Part shown: piece by piece, positions 1-9,065 of the stretch
Layout of the letters: each line of letters starts with the position of its first letter
How positions within the stretch are numbered: position 1 is the stretch's first letter
DNA from: Flavobacterium sp. WV_118_3
Lineage (GTDB): Bacteria; Bacteroidota; Bacteroidia; Flavobacteriales; Flavobacteriaceae
Assembly: GCF_039778605.1 (NCBI RefSeq)
Contig: NZ_CP156060.1
Location: forward strand, 3,100,001-3,164,000
DNA length: 64,000 nucleotides
Direction: 5' to 3'
The notes under the pieces: model-generated
What the model was told of the DNA's origin: nothing
What the model saw: only the letters and a program-made list of their open reading frames with translations
Databases searched by the model: none
Program-made: the position numbers and the translations under genes

Positions 1-1652
1 ATCCAACCCGTACCCGGATTATTTCGCATGAGATCGGTCATATTTTTGGCTCCCTACACGATGATGAACACTACGGAACTTCTTCCTGTAGCGGTAGTGA
101 CATCCCAATTATGTGTATGTACACATCTACTTTTACACCACTGTATTTTAGCCCGTATACCCGAAGTATTATCTTGAACTCAAGTAACAATCATGCGTAT
201 TGTCTAAACGATTATGCCAATATTAATAATCCTAACGAAATGGTAAAATCCTGGACCAATAACCGTAATCTGAAATGGGTTGCTTCCTGGTATATGCAGG
301 AAGGCGATTATATTCTGACCGGAAATTTTGACGGAGAAAATAATGATGAAGAAATTTTCTTTGCCAGTCCCGACAGAAACTGGGCTGGTATTATGGATTT
401 CTCCTGCGATCAGGGAACCGACTGGTATCACCTTTGGGGAAATAACGGAAACCGAACGTTCGGATGTTGGTACCGCAATTATGGCGATCGTTACTATTCG
501 GGTGATTTTGACGGTGATGGAAAAACCGAAATCTTGTCGCGAACCGATACCGGAAGTTGGGCGCAAATTAAAGAATACCTCCCTTCGACCTGGTCGTGGA
601 AGGAACGTTGGAGCAATAATGGTAGCAACACCCCTATTGCCTATTGGTATATGGGTCCAAAAGACACCTTCCTTGTGGGTGATTTCGATGGCGACGGAAA
701 AGACGAATTACTTTGCGTAAATCCAAACGGATGGTCGCATTTGGTAAAATTCAATTCGTCTCCGGGCGGATGGTATTCGCCACAAACCATATGGAGCAAC
801 AACGGTTCCGGATGGATCGGTGGATTACAGATTTCACAGATTCAACGGTATATGAAAGGAAAAATGCGCACCACTACCCGTGATGAATTGTATGCTTTTG
901 TGAGCAATTCGTCCAGTAGTTTTTCGGCCATTATGCGTTTTACCGGAAGTGGCTGGACCTTAACCGGCGGACAGGGATTGGGAACCAGCTTTACCACTAC
1001 CAATGTCACTCCGGCGCATTTCAGCTATAAAATGATGACCGGTAATCTGGATAACGATGGCTATAGCGAATATCTGGCGATCAGCAATTCCTGGATTGGA
1101 AGTTACGACTATAGTAACGGTGGTCCCGGAATGTCGTTTAACTGGAGTAACGGCGGTAGTTCATCATATAGCGACTGGAACCTGAATGACCGTTCGCGTC
1201 AGTTTCTGGTAAAAGCGGCACCAACAGCTCCGGATCAGATTTTTAATATTAAGTATGAAAAACGCAGCTCCGGTTGGTGGTTCTGGTATAGAGAATGGTA
1301 TGAAGCTACTCTGGCCGCTATGTATCGTAGAGAATTACCTACCAAAAATATGAAAGCAGCGGAACCGGAGTTGGATTTTGGAAAACCCTCAATTATTTCG
1401 GTAAACGACAATATGCTGATTTATCCAAATCCGACTAAAGATATTTTAAATATCGATTTTAATAACCTGGAAGTGAAACAAGCCAATGTTTCCCTTATTG
1501 ATATCACTGGTAAAACCGTACTTCAACAACCGTTAAACGGTCCGAATAATGTTTTATCCTTACAGGCACTTTCCGAAGGAGTGTATATCATAAAGATCAA
1601 TTCGGAAAACCAACCGACTATCACTCAGAAAATCGTGGTTCAGAAAAAATAA
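1..1652 (+). CDS. Secreted zinc metalloprotease with FG-GAP-like repeats and type IX sorting tail (5' truncated)
   Basis: The reading frame is open from base 3 and the gene begins outside the window; the first in-frame ATG (111) is internal. Just inside the edge, bases 27-62 encode HEIGHIFGSLHD, the extended zinc site HExxHxxGxxHD of metzincins, followed about 15 residues later by IMCMY, a likely Met-turn. Downstream are at least three FG-GAP/VCBS-like motifs of the form D-F-D-G-(D)-G-K (about 325-345, 507-525 and 687-705). The final ~75 residues (from ILIYPNPTKD... read as LIYPNP to KIVVQKK) match a Por-type C-terminal secretion signal, so the protein is probably exported by the type IX system. 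Family-level assignment (reprolysin-like) is inference from the zinc motif; the substrate is unknown. Confidence 0.85.
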   Translation, partial: PTRTRIISHEIGHIFGSLHDDEHYGTSSCSGSDIPIMCMYTSTFTPLYFSPYTRSIILNSSNNHAYCLNDYANINNPNEMVKSWTNNRNLKWVASWYMQEGDYILTGNFDGENNDEEIFFASPDRNWAGIMDFSCDQGTDWYHLWGNNGNRTFGCWYRNYGDRYYSGDFDGDGKTEILSRTDTGSWAQIKEYLPSTWSWKERWSNNGSNTPIAYWYMGPKDTFLVGDFDGDGKDELLCVNPNGWSHLVKFNSSPGGWYSPQTIWSNNGSGWIGGLQISQIQRYMKGKMRTTTRDELYAFVSNSSSSFSAIMRFTGSGWTLTGGQGLGTSFTTTNVTPAHFSYKMMTGNLDNDGYSEYLAISNSWIGSYDYSNGGPGMSFNWSNGGSSSYSDWNLNDRSRQFLVKAAPTAPDQIFNIKYEKRSSGWWFWYREWYEATLAAMYRRELPTKNMKAAEPELDFGKPSIISVNDNMLIYPNPTKDILNIDFNNLEVKQANVSLIDITGKTVLQQPLNGPNNVLSLQALSEGVYIIKINSENQPTITQKIVVQKK

Positions 1653-1672
1653 AACGCCGATTTATAAAAAAA

Positions 1673-1694
1673 GCCTCCCAAATGGGAGGCTTTT
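1673..1694. terminator. Bidirectional intrinsic terminator
   Basis: GCCTCCCA (1673-1680) pairs with TGGGAGGC (1683-1690) around a two-base loop, with A-tract on the left and TTTT on the right. It lies between two convergent genes and can serve both. Confidence 0.85.
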
Positions 1695-1697
1695 GCA

Positions 1698-3776
1698 TTA
1701 CCAGATCTTAACTCTGTCTTCTGGTTTTACATATAATTTATCGCCCGGTTTAATGCTAAATGCTTCGTAGAAAGCATCCACATTTTGTAACGGTACATAA
1801 GCACGGTACATTCCCGGTGAATGTGGGTCGGTTTTCACCTGATTTTTAATCGCCTCGTCTCTCATTTTCGAACGCCAGATTGTCGCCCATGAAATAAAGA
1901 AACGTTGTTCCGGTGTAAATCCGTCGATTAAACCCGGGTTTCCGTTTTTCTTAAGGAATAACTGTAGTCCGTCATAAGCAGCATTTACACCACCAAGGTC
2001 ACCAATGTTTTCCCCTAACGTAAATTTACCATCTACGAATGTTCCCGGTAGCGGCTCCAAAGCACTGTATTGTGCAGCCAAAGCGCCTCCTAATCCTGTA
2101 AATTGTTTTAAATCTTCGTCTGTCCACCAGTTTACTAAGTTTCCATCGGCATTGTAACGCGCTCCGGAATCATCAAATCCGTGTGAAATTTCGTGTCCGA
2201 TAACGGCTCCGATTCCACCGTAGTTTACCGCCTCATCTGCTTTATAATCGTAGAATGGCGGTTGTAAAATTGCAGCCGGGAATACGATTTCATTATACGA
2301 CGGATTGAAATAAGCATTTACTGTTTGCGGTGACATCCCCCAACGGGTTTTGTCTACCGGCTTTTTCAAATCGTCGATATTTTCCTGGAATCCCCAACGG
2401 GCTACGTTTTTCATGTTTTCGTAGTACGCACCACCATTAGCAGGTCCTGTAATTACCAATTTGGAATAATCTTTCCATTTGTCCGGATATCCGATTTTAA
2501 CAGTCGATTTACGTAATTTTTGGATCGCGCCCTGTTTGGTTGCCGGTGTCATCCATGGCAAACGGTTGATACGATTTTCGAAAGCCAGGAATACGTTTTC
2601 GATCATCGCTTTGGCTTTGGCTTTCGCCTCGGCCGGGAATTTTTCAGCTACATATAGTTTTCCTAAGGCTTCACCTACCGTTCCGTTTACAACCTGTAAG
2701 GCTCTTTCTTCTCTAGGACGTTGTTTGATCGCTCCTTGTAATGTTTTACTATAGAAATCCCAGTTGGCATTTTCGATATCGGTTGTCAATACACCTGTTG
2801 ATTTGTTGATCAATGTCCAACGCAAATAGGCTTTCCAACTGTCTACGTCATTTTGTTTGAAGATGTCTTCCAAAGCCGTCATATAGCGTGGTTGTGATAC
2901 CACTAACGAATCCAGGTTTTGTATGCCTACACCTTCAAAATAGTTTTTCCAGTTTACCGATGGTGTCAATTTTTGTAAATCGGCTACACGCATCGGATTG
3001 TATGTTTTTCGTCTGTCGCGACGTTCCACACGATCCAGTCTTGGTTTGGCCATTGCCGTTTCCAATGCCAATACTTTATTCGCATCTTCTTTCGCCTGGG
3101 TTGGTCCTTCCCCTAAAAACTGCAACATACGCGCTACGTGCGCTACGTATTTTTCTCTTTTTTCTTTTGAATCGGCATCATCCGACACATAATAATCACG
3201 ATCCGGTAATCCAAGACTTCCCAAACCTACATATACTACGTTACGGTTACTGTTTTTAGCATCGGCTCCTACTCCCATTCCATAGAATCCCATACCGCCT
3301 TCTGATTCCATTTCCAGTAAAAGTGCATTCAGATCCTGTACATTTTTAACCGCATTAATTTTGGCTAATGTCGCTTTAATCGGATCGATACCTCTTTTGT
3401 CTCGGGCAATGGTATCCATAAATGTTTTATACACATTTACCGCTTTGGCCTGATCGGAATTTGGATCCAGATTTTTGTCGGCTGCCGCTTTTTTTAAGAT
3501 CGCTAATGCATCTTTATCCGTATTCTGACGTAGTTCGTCAAAACTTCCCCAACGGGTTTTATCGCTTGGAATTTCGGTTTTGTCATACCAGGTTCCGTTT
3601 ACATAACGGAAGAAATCATCACCCGGTTTAACCGATTTGTCCATATAGCTCAAATTGATGCCCGGATGCGTCGCCTGCTTGTCGGCCGATGCGCTAGTCT
3701 GTCCTGATTTACAGGAAAACAAAACCAGCGTAGCGGTTGCGCCCAATAATACGCCTTTATTCATTTTTATTTCCAT
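1698..3776 (-). CDS. pepO: M13-family zinc metallopeptidase lipoprotein (neprilysin/PepO-like)
   Basis: A membrane-anchored or periplasmic oligopeptidase of the neprilysin family. Seen: VIGHEISHGFDD (HExxH), then ENIGDLGG carrying the third zinc ligand (ExxxD), and the upstream substrate-binding motif NAYFNPS. The N-terminus MNKGVLLGATATLVLFSCKSG is a lipoprotein signal with a lipobox ending in Cys. The frame is open to 3815, but a TATTTTTG -7 promoter box on the minus strand (3813-3820) overlaps that codon, so translation most likely starts at 3776 or 3764. Length near 690 residues is normal for the family. Convergent with the upstream protease and sharing its terminator. Confidence 0.9.
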   Translation of the reverse strand: MEIKMNKGVLLGATATLVLFSCKSGQTSASADKQATHPGINLSYMDKSVKPGDDFFRYVNGTWYDKTEIPSDKTRWGSFDELRQNTDKDALAILKKAAADKNLDPNSDQAKAVNVYKTFMDTIARDKRGIDPIKATLAKINAVKNVQDLNALLLEMESEGGMGFYGMGVGADAKNSNRNVVYVGLGSLGLPDRDYYVSDDADSKEKREKYVAHVARMLQFLGEGPTQAKEDANKVLALETAMAKPRLDRVERRDRRKTYNPMRVADLQKLTPSVNWKNYFEGVGIQNLDSLVVSQPRYMTALEDIFKQNDVDSWKAYLRWTLINKSTGVLTTDIENANWDFYSKTLQGAIKQRPREERALQVVNGTVGEALGKLYVAEKFPAEAKAKAKAMIENVFLAFENRINRLPWMTPATKQGAIQKLRKSTVKIGYPDKWKDYSKLVITGPANGGAYYENMKNVARWGFQENIDDLKKPVDKTRWGMSPQTVNAYFNPSYNEIVFPAAILQPPFYDYKADEAVNYGGIGAVIGHEISHGFDDSGARYNADGNLVNWWTDEDLKQFTGLGGALAAQYSALEPLPGTFVDGKFTLGENIGDLGGVNAAYDGLQLFLKKNGNPGLIDGFTPEQRFFISWATIWRSKMRDEAIKNQVKTDPHSPGMYRAYVPLQNVDAFYEAFSIKPGDKLYVKPEDRVKIW

Positions 3777-3812
3777 ATTGTTAATTTTGGTTGCTATTTG
3801 TGTTTCCGATAA

Positions 3813-3820
3813 CAAAAATA
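3813..3820 (-). promoter_or_regulatory. -7 element for the M13 peptidase
   Basis: CAAAAATA on the plus strand reads TATTTTTG on the minus strand, matching TAnnTTTG, 37 bases upstream of the 3776 start. No good -33 TTTG is visible. Confidence 0.4.
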
Positions 3821-3912
3821 AGAATTCATCGCCGAATCGCTTTTTTTATTTGTTAAAATTAAACCTGCTGTGATTTAGGCAATATTTAACCTCCTTATAG
3901 CGAACTTCTTTA

Positions 3913-3920
3913 TACTTTTG
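3913..3920 (+). promoter_or_regulatory. -7 element for SCO1-like gene
   Basis: TACTTTTG matches TAnnTTTG and ends 14 bases before the ATG at 3935. The -33 box is not evident. Confidence 0.45.
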
Positions 3921-3934
3921 CAAAAAATTATATC

Positions 3935-4606
3935 ATGCTTCGCTTTTTCAAAAAATACCGACTGTTTTTTATCGTTCTTTTTGTTCTTTCCGCTATTATC
4001 ATTACGCTTTTTTATAACGCACTAACGCCTAAAAAACACTTGCCTATCTATACACCGTCTATGGTTAATCCGGAATTGGTGGACACCACGATACAACACG
4101 TAGCCAATAAACATACTATTGCCGATTTTGCTTTTGTCAATCAAAACGGAAAAACGATTACTCAAAAGGATTACGAAGGGAAAATTTATGTGGCCGATTT
4201 CTTTTTTACCACTTGTCCGACTATTTGTCCGATTATGACCACTAATATGGTATGGCTTCAGGACAAAATCAAAAACAATCCTAAGGTAATGTTGTTGTCA
4301 CATTCGGTAACACCCGATATCGATAGTGTACCGGTGTTAAAAAAATATGCACTGGAAAAAGGCGTGATTGACACCAAATGGAATTTGGTTACCGGAGACA
4401 AAAAAGACATTTATTATATTGCCCGTAAATCGTATCTGGCTGTTAAAACCGGAAAACCGGAAGAACTTTATGATATGGTACATACCGAAAATTTTGTGTT
4501 GGTCGATAGCAAACGTCGTGTCCGCGGATTCTACGATGGAACCAAAATGGAAGATGTACAACGACTACTGGAAGACATCAACTGGTTGTCGGCTCAGGAA
4601 AAATAA
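3935..4606 (+). CDS. SCO1/SenC family copper/thiol protein
   Basis: Membrane-anchored thioredoxin-fold protein of the SCO family, which delivers copper to, or reduces, the CuA site of cytochrome oxidase. One N-terminal transmembrane segment (about residues 9-28) is followed by the SCO copper motif CPTICP in the sequence TTCPTICPIM, and by a late His (MVHTENF) that fits the third copper ligand. 223 residues is usual. It is a single gene with its own promoter, upstream of the feo genes. The family assignment is strong; the choice between copper chaperone and thiol reductase cannot be made from sequence. Confidence 0.9.
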   Translation: MLRFFKKYRLFFIVLFVLSAIIITLFYNALTPKKHLPIYTPSMVNPELVDTTIQHVANKHTIADFAFVNQNGKTITQKDYEGKIYVADFFFTTCPTICPIMTTNMVWLQDKIKNNPKVMLLSHSVTPDIDSVPVLKKYALEKGVIDTKWNLVTGDKKDIYYIARKSYLAVKTGKPEELYDMVHTENFVLVDSKRRVRGFYDGTKMEDVQRLLEDINWLSAQEK

Positions 4607-4674
4607 TCCTTTAAACAGGTTTCATAAAAAAATGTGAAAGTCGGTTTTAACATGGCGCATCCGTTTTAAATGCT

Positions 4675-4708
4675 TACTTTTGTGTTTCTATTTTAATTCA
4701 ATCTAAAT
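4675..4708 (+). promoter_or_regulatory. feoA promoter and candidate metal-responsive operator
   Basis: TACTTTTG (4675-4682) is a -7 box. Just downstream, near the expected transcription start, lies a 19-base imperfect dyad (4690-4708) of the form ATTTTAATT-C-AATCTAAAT. A similar TCTAAA element follows the -7 boxes of the TonB receptor genes at 9.8 and 12.9 kb. A DtxR-family repressor is encoded nearby, so regulation by it is plausible but inferred. Confidence 0.45.
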
Positions 4709-4711
4709 AAG

Positions 4712-4945
4712 ATGAAAATTACGTTAGCCCAGATAAAAAAAGGACAGAAAGCTTTAATTAACGACTTTAATGTTGACGTAATTCCTCTTAAATTACTGGA
4801 AATGGGTTGCCTTCCCGGTAATACCGTAGAGTTGTTACAAGTAGCTCCGCTGGGCGATCCGTTGTATATTAATGTTAACGACAGCCACGTAGCGATTCGC
4901 CTTGAAACCGCCAGACAAATTGAGGTTGAGATTATAAAGGAATAA
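4712..4945 (+). CDS. feoA: Ferrous iron transport protein A
   Basis: A 77-residue SH3-like FeoA protein, the small cytoplasmic partner of FeoB. The order of features is typical: N-terminal LAQIKKGQKA, then LLEMGCLPGNTVELLQ (the conserved MG..PG turn), and C-terminal VAIRLETARQIEV. It ends four bases before feoB starts, so the two are co-transcribed and probably translationally coupled. Confidence 0.95.
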   Translation: MKITLAQIKKGQKALINDFNVDVIPLKLLEMGCLPGNTVELLQVAPLGDPLYINVNDSHVAIRLETARQIEVEIIKE

Positions 4946-4949
4946 GTTC

Positions 4950-7052
4950 ATGAGTACAAGCACGTTAAAAGTAGCCTTAATAGGTAATCCGAACACCGGA
5001 AAAACATCCGTTTTTAATCAGCTAACCGGTTTAAATCAAAAAGTAGGAAACTACCCGGGTATCACGGTCGACAAAAAGCAAGGGGTTTCCAAATTATCCC
5101 CTTCCGTTAAAGCGACCATTCTTGACCTACCGGGGACGTATAGTTTAAACGCCAGCTCACTCGACGAAAATGTCGTGATCGAGTTGTTGATGAATAAAAA
5201 CGACAAGGATTTTCCCGATGTTGCCGTGGTGGTTACCGAAGTGGAAAACTTAAAACGAAACCTGCTGCTTTTTACTCAGATAAAAGATCTGGAAATTCCT
5301 ACCATTTTGGTGATCAATATGTCCGACCGTATGGAACAGAAAGGAATTACGTTGGATATTCCGTATTTGGAAAAGGAATTAAACACCAAAATTGCTTTGG
5401 TAAGTTCCCGCAAAAAAACAGGAATCGACAACCTGAAAAACCTGATCATCAATTACAAAGAGCTTTCTACAGAGCCCTGTTTGAATGCTTCCGAAATCGA
5501 TCCGGACTATTTTAACAACCTGCGTCATACTTTTCCAAATCAACTGTTATATAAATTATGGCTTGTGATTACGCAGGATGTAAACTTTGGAGGTCTGCAC
5601 CGCAACGAAGTTTCAATCCAATCGTTTGTTAAATCGGAGGCAGAATTAAAACGATTACAACAAAAAGAAACCATAAAACGCTATCAGTTTATCAACGATG
5701 TGCTAAAAGTGGGCTATACCGTTAACCGCGAAGAGGCAACCGATATCCGCGCCCGACTGGATCGTGTTTTAACGCATAAATTTTTTGGTTATATCATCTT
5801 TTTCGGTATTCTCCTGTTAATCTTCCAGTCGATTTTTAGCTGGTCGAGTATTCCGATGGATTTTATCGATGAAAGTTTTGCATCGCTAAGTGCCTATGCT
5901 GCGGAAAACTTACCTCCCGGATTATTGACCGATTTGATTTCGGAAGGGATCATTCCCGGACTGGGCGGTATCATTATTTTTATTCCGCAAATCGCATTTC
6001 TGTTCCTGTTTATTTCTATTTTGGAAGAAAGCGGTTACATGAGTCGTGTGGTGTTCCTGATGGACAAAATCATGCGTCGCTTTGGGCTGAGTGGTAAAAG
6101 TGTGGTGCCTTTAATTTCCGGAACGGCATGTGCAATCCCGGCGATTATGGCGGCGCGTAATATCGAAAGCTGGAAAGAAAGACTGATCACTATATTGGTA
6201 ACGCCTTTTACAACTTGTTCGGCACGTTTACCGGTATATGCGATCTTAATTTCATTGATCATCCCTGAAAAACGCCTATTGGGTATTTTCAACTTACAAG
6301 GATTAACGTTAATGACCTTATACCTGTTGGGCTTCGGAATGGCTATTTTATCCGCTTATATTCTGAACAAAATCCTAAAAGTAAAAGGGAAATCCTATTT
6401 TGTGATTGAAATGCCGGATTACAAAGTGCCGTTATTTAAAAACGTAGCCTTAAATGTGATCGAAAAAACCAAAGCCTTTGTTTTTGGAGCTGGTAAAATT
6501 ATCCTGGCACTGTCTGTTATTTTATGGTTTCTGGGTTCGCATGGGCCTGGCGGGAACTTTAAAAATGCCGAACAAATTATCGAACAGGAATTAGCACAAA
6601 ATAAAATCAGCGGTGAAAAAGAAGACTTGGTTGCTTCCTATAAATTAGAAAATTCCTATATCGGGATAATCGGAAAATCGATCGAACCGGTGATCCGCCC
6701 GTTGGGATATGACTGGAAAATCGGTATTGCTGTGGTGACTTCCTTTGCCGCTCGTGAGGTTTTTGTAGGAACGTTGGCGACGATTTACAGTGTAGGAAGT
6801 CATTCCGAAGAAGAAACTACGATTAAAAACCGAATGAATGCCGAGATCAATCCGATTACCGGTGGAAAGGTCTTTAATTTTGCCACCGGTGTTTCCCTTT
6901 TGTTCTTCTATGCTTTTGCGATGCAGTGTATTTCAACACTGGCTATCACTAAAAAAGAGACCAATTCCTGGAAATGGCCGATGATTCAATTGGTGTTTAT
7001 GAGTGGCTTTGCGTATGTCGTTTCACTGGTTGCGTATCAAATTTTGCAATAA
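4950..7052 (+). CDS. feoB: Ferrous iron transporter FeoB
   Basis: Inner-membrane Fe(II) transporter. Residues 11-20 hold the G1 motif GNPNTGKTSV, followed by the G3 motif DLPGTYSL and the G4-like NMSD. Then come a GDI-like linker and two Gate regions with the conserved Cys motifs GTACAIPAI and TPFTTCSARLPVY. The usual 700-residue length and multiple membrane spans fit full function. It sits between feoA and a small Cys-rich membrane protein, a classical feo operon. Confidence 0.97.
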   Translation: MSTSTLKVALIGNPNTGKTSVFNQLTGLNQKVGNYPGITVDKKQGVSKLSPSVKATILDLPGTYSLNASSLDENVVIELLMNKNDKDFPDVAVVVTEVENLKRNLLLFTQIKDLEIPTILVINMSDRMEQKGITLDIPYLEKELNTKIALVSSRKKTGIDNLKNLIINYKELSTEPCLNASEIDPDYFNNLRHTFPNQLLYKLWLVITQDVNFGGLHRNEVSIQSFVKSEAELKRLQQKETIKRYQFINDVLKVGYTVNREEATDIRARLDRVLTHKFFGYIIFFGILLLIFQSIFSWSSIPMDFIDESFASLSAYAAENLPPGLLTDLISEGIIPGLGGIIIFIPQIAFLFLFISILEESGYMSRVVFLMDKIMRRFGLSGKSVVPLISGTACAIPAIMAARNIESWKERLITILVTPFTTCSARLPVYAILISLIIPEKRLLGIFNLQGLTLMTLYLLGFGMAILSAYILNKILKVKGKSYFVIEMPDYKVPLFKNVALNVIEKTKAFVFGAGKIILALSVILWFLGSHGPGGNFKNAEQIIEQELAQNKISGEKEDLVASYKLENSYIGIIGKSIEPVIRPLGYDWKIGIAVVTSFAAREVFVGTLATIYSVGSHSEEETTIKNRMNAEINPITGGKVFNFATGVSLLFFYAFAMQCISTLAITKKETNSWKWPMIQLVFMSGFAYVVSLVAYQILQ

Positions 7053-7054
7053 TC

Positions 7055-7180
7055 ATGATCGATTTTCAACAAATAGCAGTATATGTAATTTTGGCTGCGG
7101 CCGTCCTTTTCTTTATCCGAAAATATTTCTGGAAAAAGAAAAAGAAAAATTGCGGTGGTCCGGATTGCGGGTGCAGTTAA
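7055..7180 (+). CDS. FeoB-associated Cys-rich membrane protein
   Basis: A 41-residue protein starting two bases after feoB stops. It has one N-terminal membrane helix (VYVILAAAVLFFI-like, residues 8-20), a Lys-rich stretch and the Cys-rich end NCGGPDCGCS. This arrangement matches the small FeoB-associated Cys-rich proteins found at the end of feo operons, proposed to handle Fe(II) at the membrane. The longer frame from 6974 overlaps feoB and is not the likely start. Its stop overlaps the stop of the convergent transporter gene. Confidence 0.8.
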   Translation: MIDFQQIAVYVILAAAVLFFIRKYFWKKKKKNCGGPDCGCS

Positions 7181-9063
7181 TGGTCTTTAACAACTAAAAG
7201 CGGAATGGTGATTTTGTGCCGTACCGCGTCGACCGTAGTCCCAAACAACAGGTCTTTAAACCAGTTGTGTCCGTGTGCGCCCAAAACCAATATATCGAAA
7301 TCATTTTCATTGACCACTTTGGCAATACTTTTTTTCGGACTTCCGAAATCCAGTATACTACTCACCTGATAACCTCGTGCTTCGAGTGCTTTCTGATATT
7401 CTTCCAGATAGTAATGATCACTGGTTGTTTCATAGTCATGGGTTTCATTCCCATGTACCATAGCTCCAACCGTTTCCACGACGTGAATAATCGTATAATG
7501 TGCCGTTTTTCCGCCCAGTTGTAACGCACTCGCAATACTCTTCTGATCGGTTTTTGAAAAATCCAGCGCAATGGCTATTTTGGAATATACAATCGGTTTA
7601 TTGGATTCACTTACTACGATTTCATTGATATGCGGAACCAGATTCGGGATCGTTCTGTTTTTTTCCACAAATGGTTTGATGATAATATAGAGTAGTAAAA
7701 AGGCTGCGAAAATGGCAATTGGCACCACAAACAACCAGATATAAATAGGATGTTCGGAAGTAGTAACCCAGGTTTCAATTTCATCGAAAACCAATTTGGC
7801 GTTTAGCATTACGATAATCAGCGCGATAAGCCACGAGGCTATTTTAGTCCATTTTCCAATGGCAAATCCCTGCATTTTTGTTTTATCACTTACAAAATGA
7901 ATCAACGGTATGATGGCAAATCCCAATTGTAAACTTAAAATCACCTGACTTAACAAGAGTAGTTTTCCAGTGGCCGACTCCCCAAAATAAATGATTGCAA
8001 TCAAGGCCGGTACTATCGCAATTAAACGGGTAATGATCCGGCGCACCCACGGTTGAATCCGTAAATTCAGATAGCCTTCCATAACAATTTGTCCGGCTAG
8101 TGTTCCGGTTATCGTAGAACTTTGCCCGGCAGCAATCAATGCCACAGCAAATAAGATCGAAGCCCAATGCGTTCCCAGTAAGGGTTCCAGTAATCGGTGT
8201 GCATCCTGAATTTCGGCCACTTCGTGCATTCCGTTTTTATAAAAAGCAGCCGCAGCTAAAATTAAAATTGCCGCATTGACAAAAAAGGCCATGTTTAACG
8301 CCAGAAACGAATCGAGAAAATTATACCGGATTGCCTGTTTGATTCCTTTTTTGCTGCGATCGAATTTCCGTGTCTGAACCAATGACGAATGCAGGTAAAG
8401 ATTATGTGGCATGACCGTCGCTCCGATAATTCCGATGGCGATATATAAGGCCGTACTATCGGGTATGGAAGGAATAAGCCCACGGGCAATTTCGGTGACA
8501 TCGGGTTTTGCCAGAAACATTTCGATCAGGAAAGACAAACCGATAATAGCAATCAATGCGATAATAAAGGCTTCCATCTTTCGGATTCCTTTATTCAGTA
8601 AAAACAACAGTAAAAAAGTATCCAACATCGTAATACTAACACCCCAAAGCAACGGAATATCGAATAACAATTGCAACCCGATAGCCATTCCGAGCACTTC
8701 GGCAAGGTCGCAGGCTGCAATAGCGATCTCCGCCAAAATATACAACACCATATTCACCGGACGGGAGTACGTATCACGCGAGGCCTGAGCCAAATCCCGC
8801 TGGCGGACAATTCCCAACCGGGCGCTAAGACTTTGTAATAGCAACGCCATAATATTGGACATCAGTAGTACCCAAATCAGTTTATAACCAAACTGACTTC
8901 CCCCTGCAATATCGGTTGCCCAGTTCCCCGGATCCATATAACCGACACTCACCATATAGGCCGGACCAAAAAAGGCCAGGATTTTTTTCCATACAGAAGT
9001 ATTTTGTACTATGGCAACCGATTCGTGTACTTCTTCCAGTGAATTTGTTGTTTTTTGCATCAT
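7177..9063 (-). CDS. mntH: Nramp divalent metal transporter fused to a universal stress (UspA) domain
   Basis: Residues about 30-450 form an Nramp/MntH transporter that imports Mn(II)/Fe(II) with protons. It has the metal-site motif DPGNWATD in TM1 and MPHNLYLHSSLVQTR in TM6. Residues about 490-628 form a UspA domain ending in the ATP-binding signature G-A-H-G-H-N-(9)-G-T-T. The 628-residue length is explained by this fusion; ordinary MntH is about 410-450. It lies two bases downstream of the DtxR-family regulator on the same strand, so the two form an operon. A cytoplasmic nucleotide-binding domain could couple transport to energy status, but that is inference. Confidence 0.93.
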   Translation of the reverse strand: MMQKTTNSLEEVHESVAIVQNTSVWKKILAFFGPAYMVSVGYMDPGNWATDIAGGSQFGYKLIWVLLMSNIMALLLQSLSARLGIVRQRDLAQASRDTYSRPVNMVLYILAEIAIAACDLAEVLGMAIGLQLLFDIPLLWGVSITMLDTFLLLFLLNKGIRKMEAFIIALIAIIGLSFLIEMFLAKPDVTEIARGLIPSIPDSTALYIAIGIIGATVMPHNLYLHSSLVQTRKFDRSKKGIKQAIRYNFLDSFLALNMAFFVNAAILILAAAAFYKNGMHEVAEIQDAHRLLEPLLGTHWASILFAVALIAAGQSSTITGTLAGQIVMEGYLNLRIQPWVRRIITRLIAIVPALIAIIYFGESATGKLLLLSQVILSLQLGFAIIPLIHFVSDKTKMQGFAIGKWTKIASWLIALIIVMLNAKLVFDEIETWVTTSEHPIYIWLFVVPIAIFAAFLLLYIIIKPFVEKNRTIPNLVPHINEIVVSESNKPIVYSKIAIALDFSKTDQKSIASALQLGGKTAHYTIIHVVETVGAMVHGNETHDYETTSDHYYLEEYQKALEARGYQVSSILDFGSPKKSIAKVVNENDFDILVLGAHGHNWFKDLLFGTTVDAVRHKITIPLLVVKDH

Positions 9064-9065
9064 AA

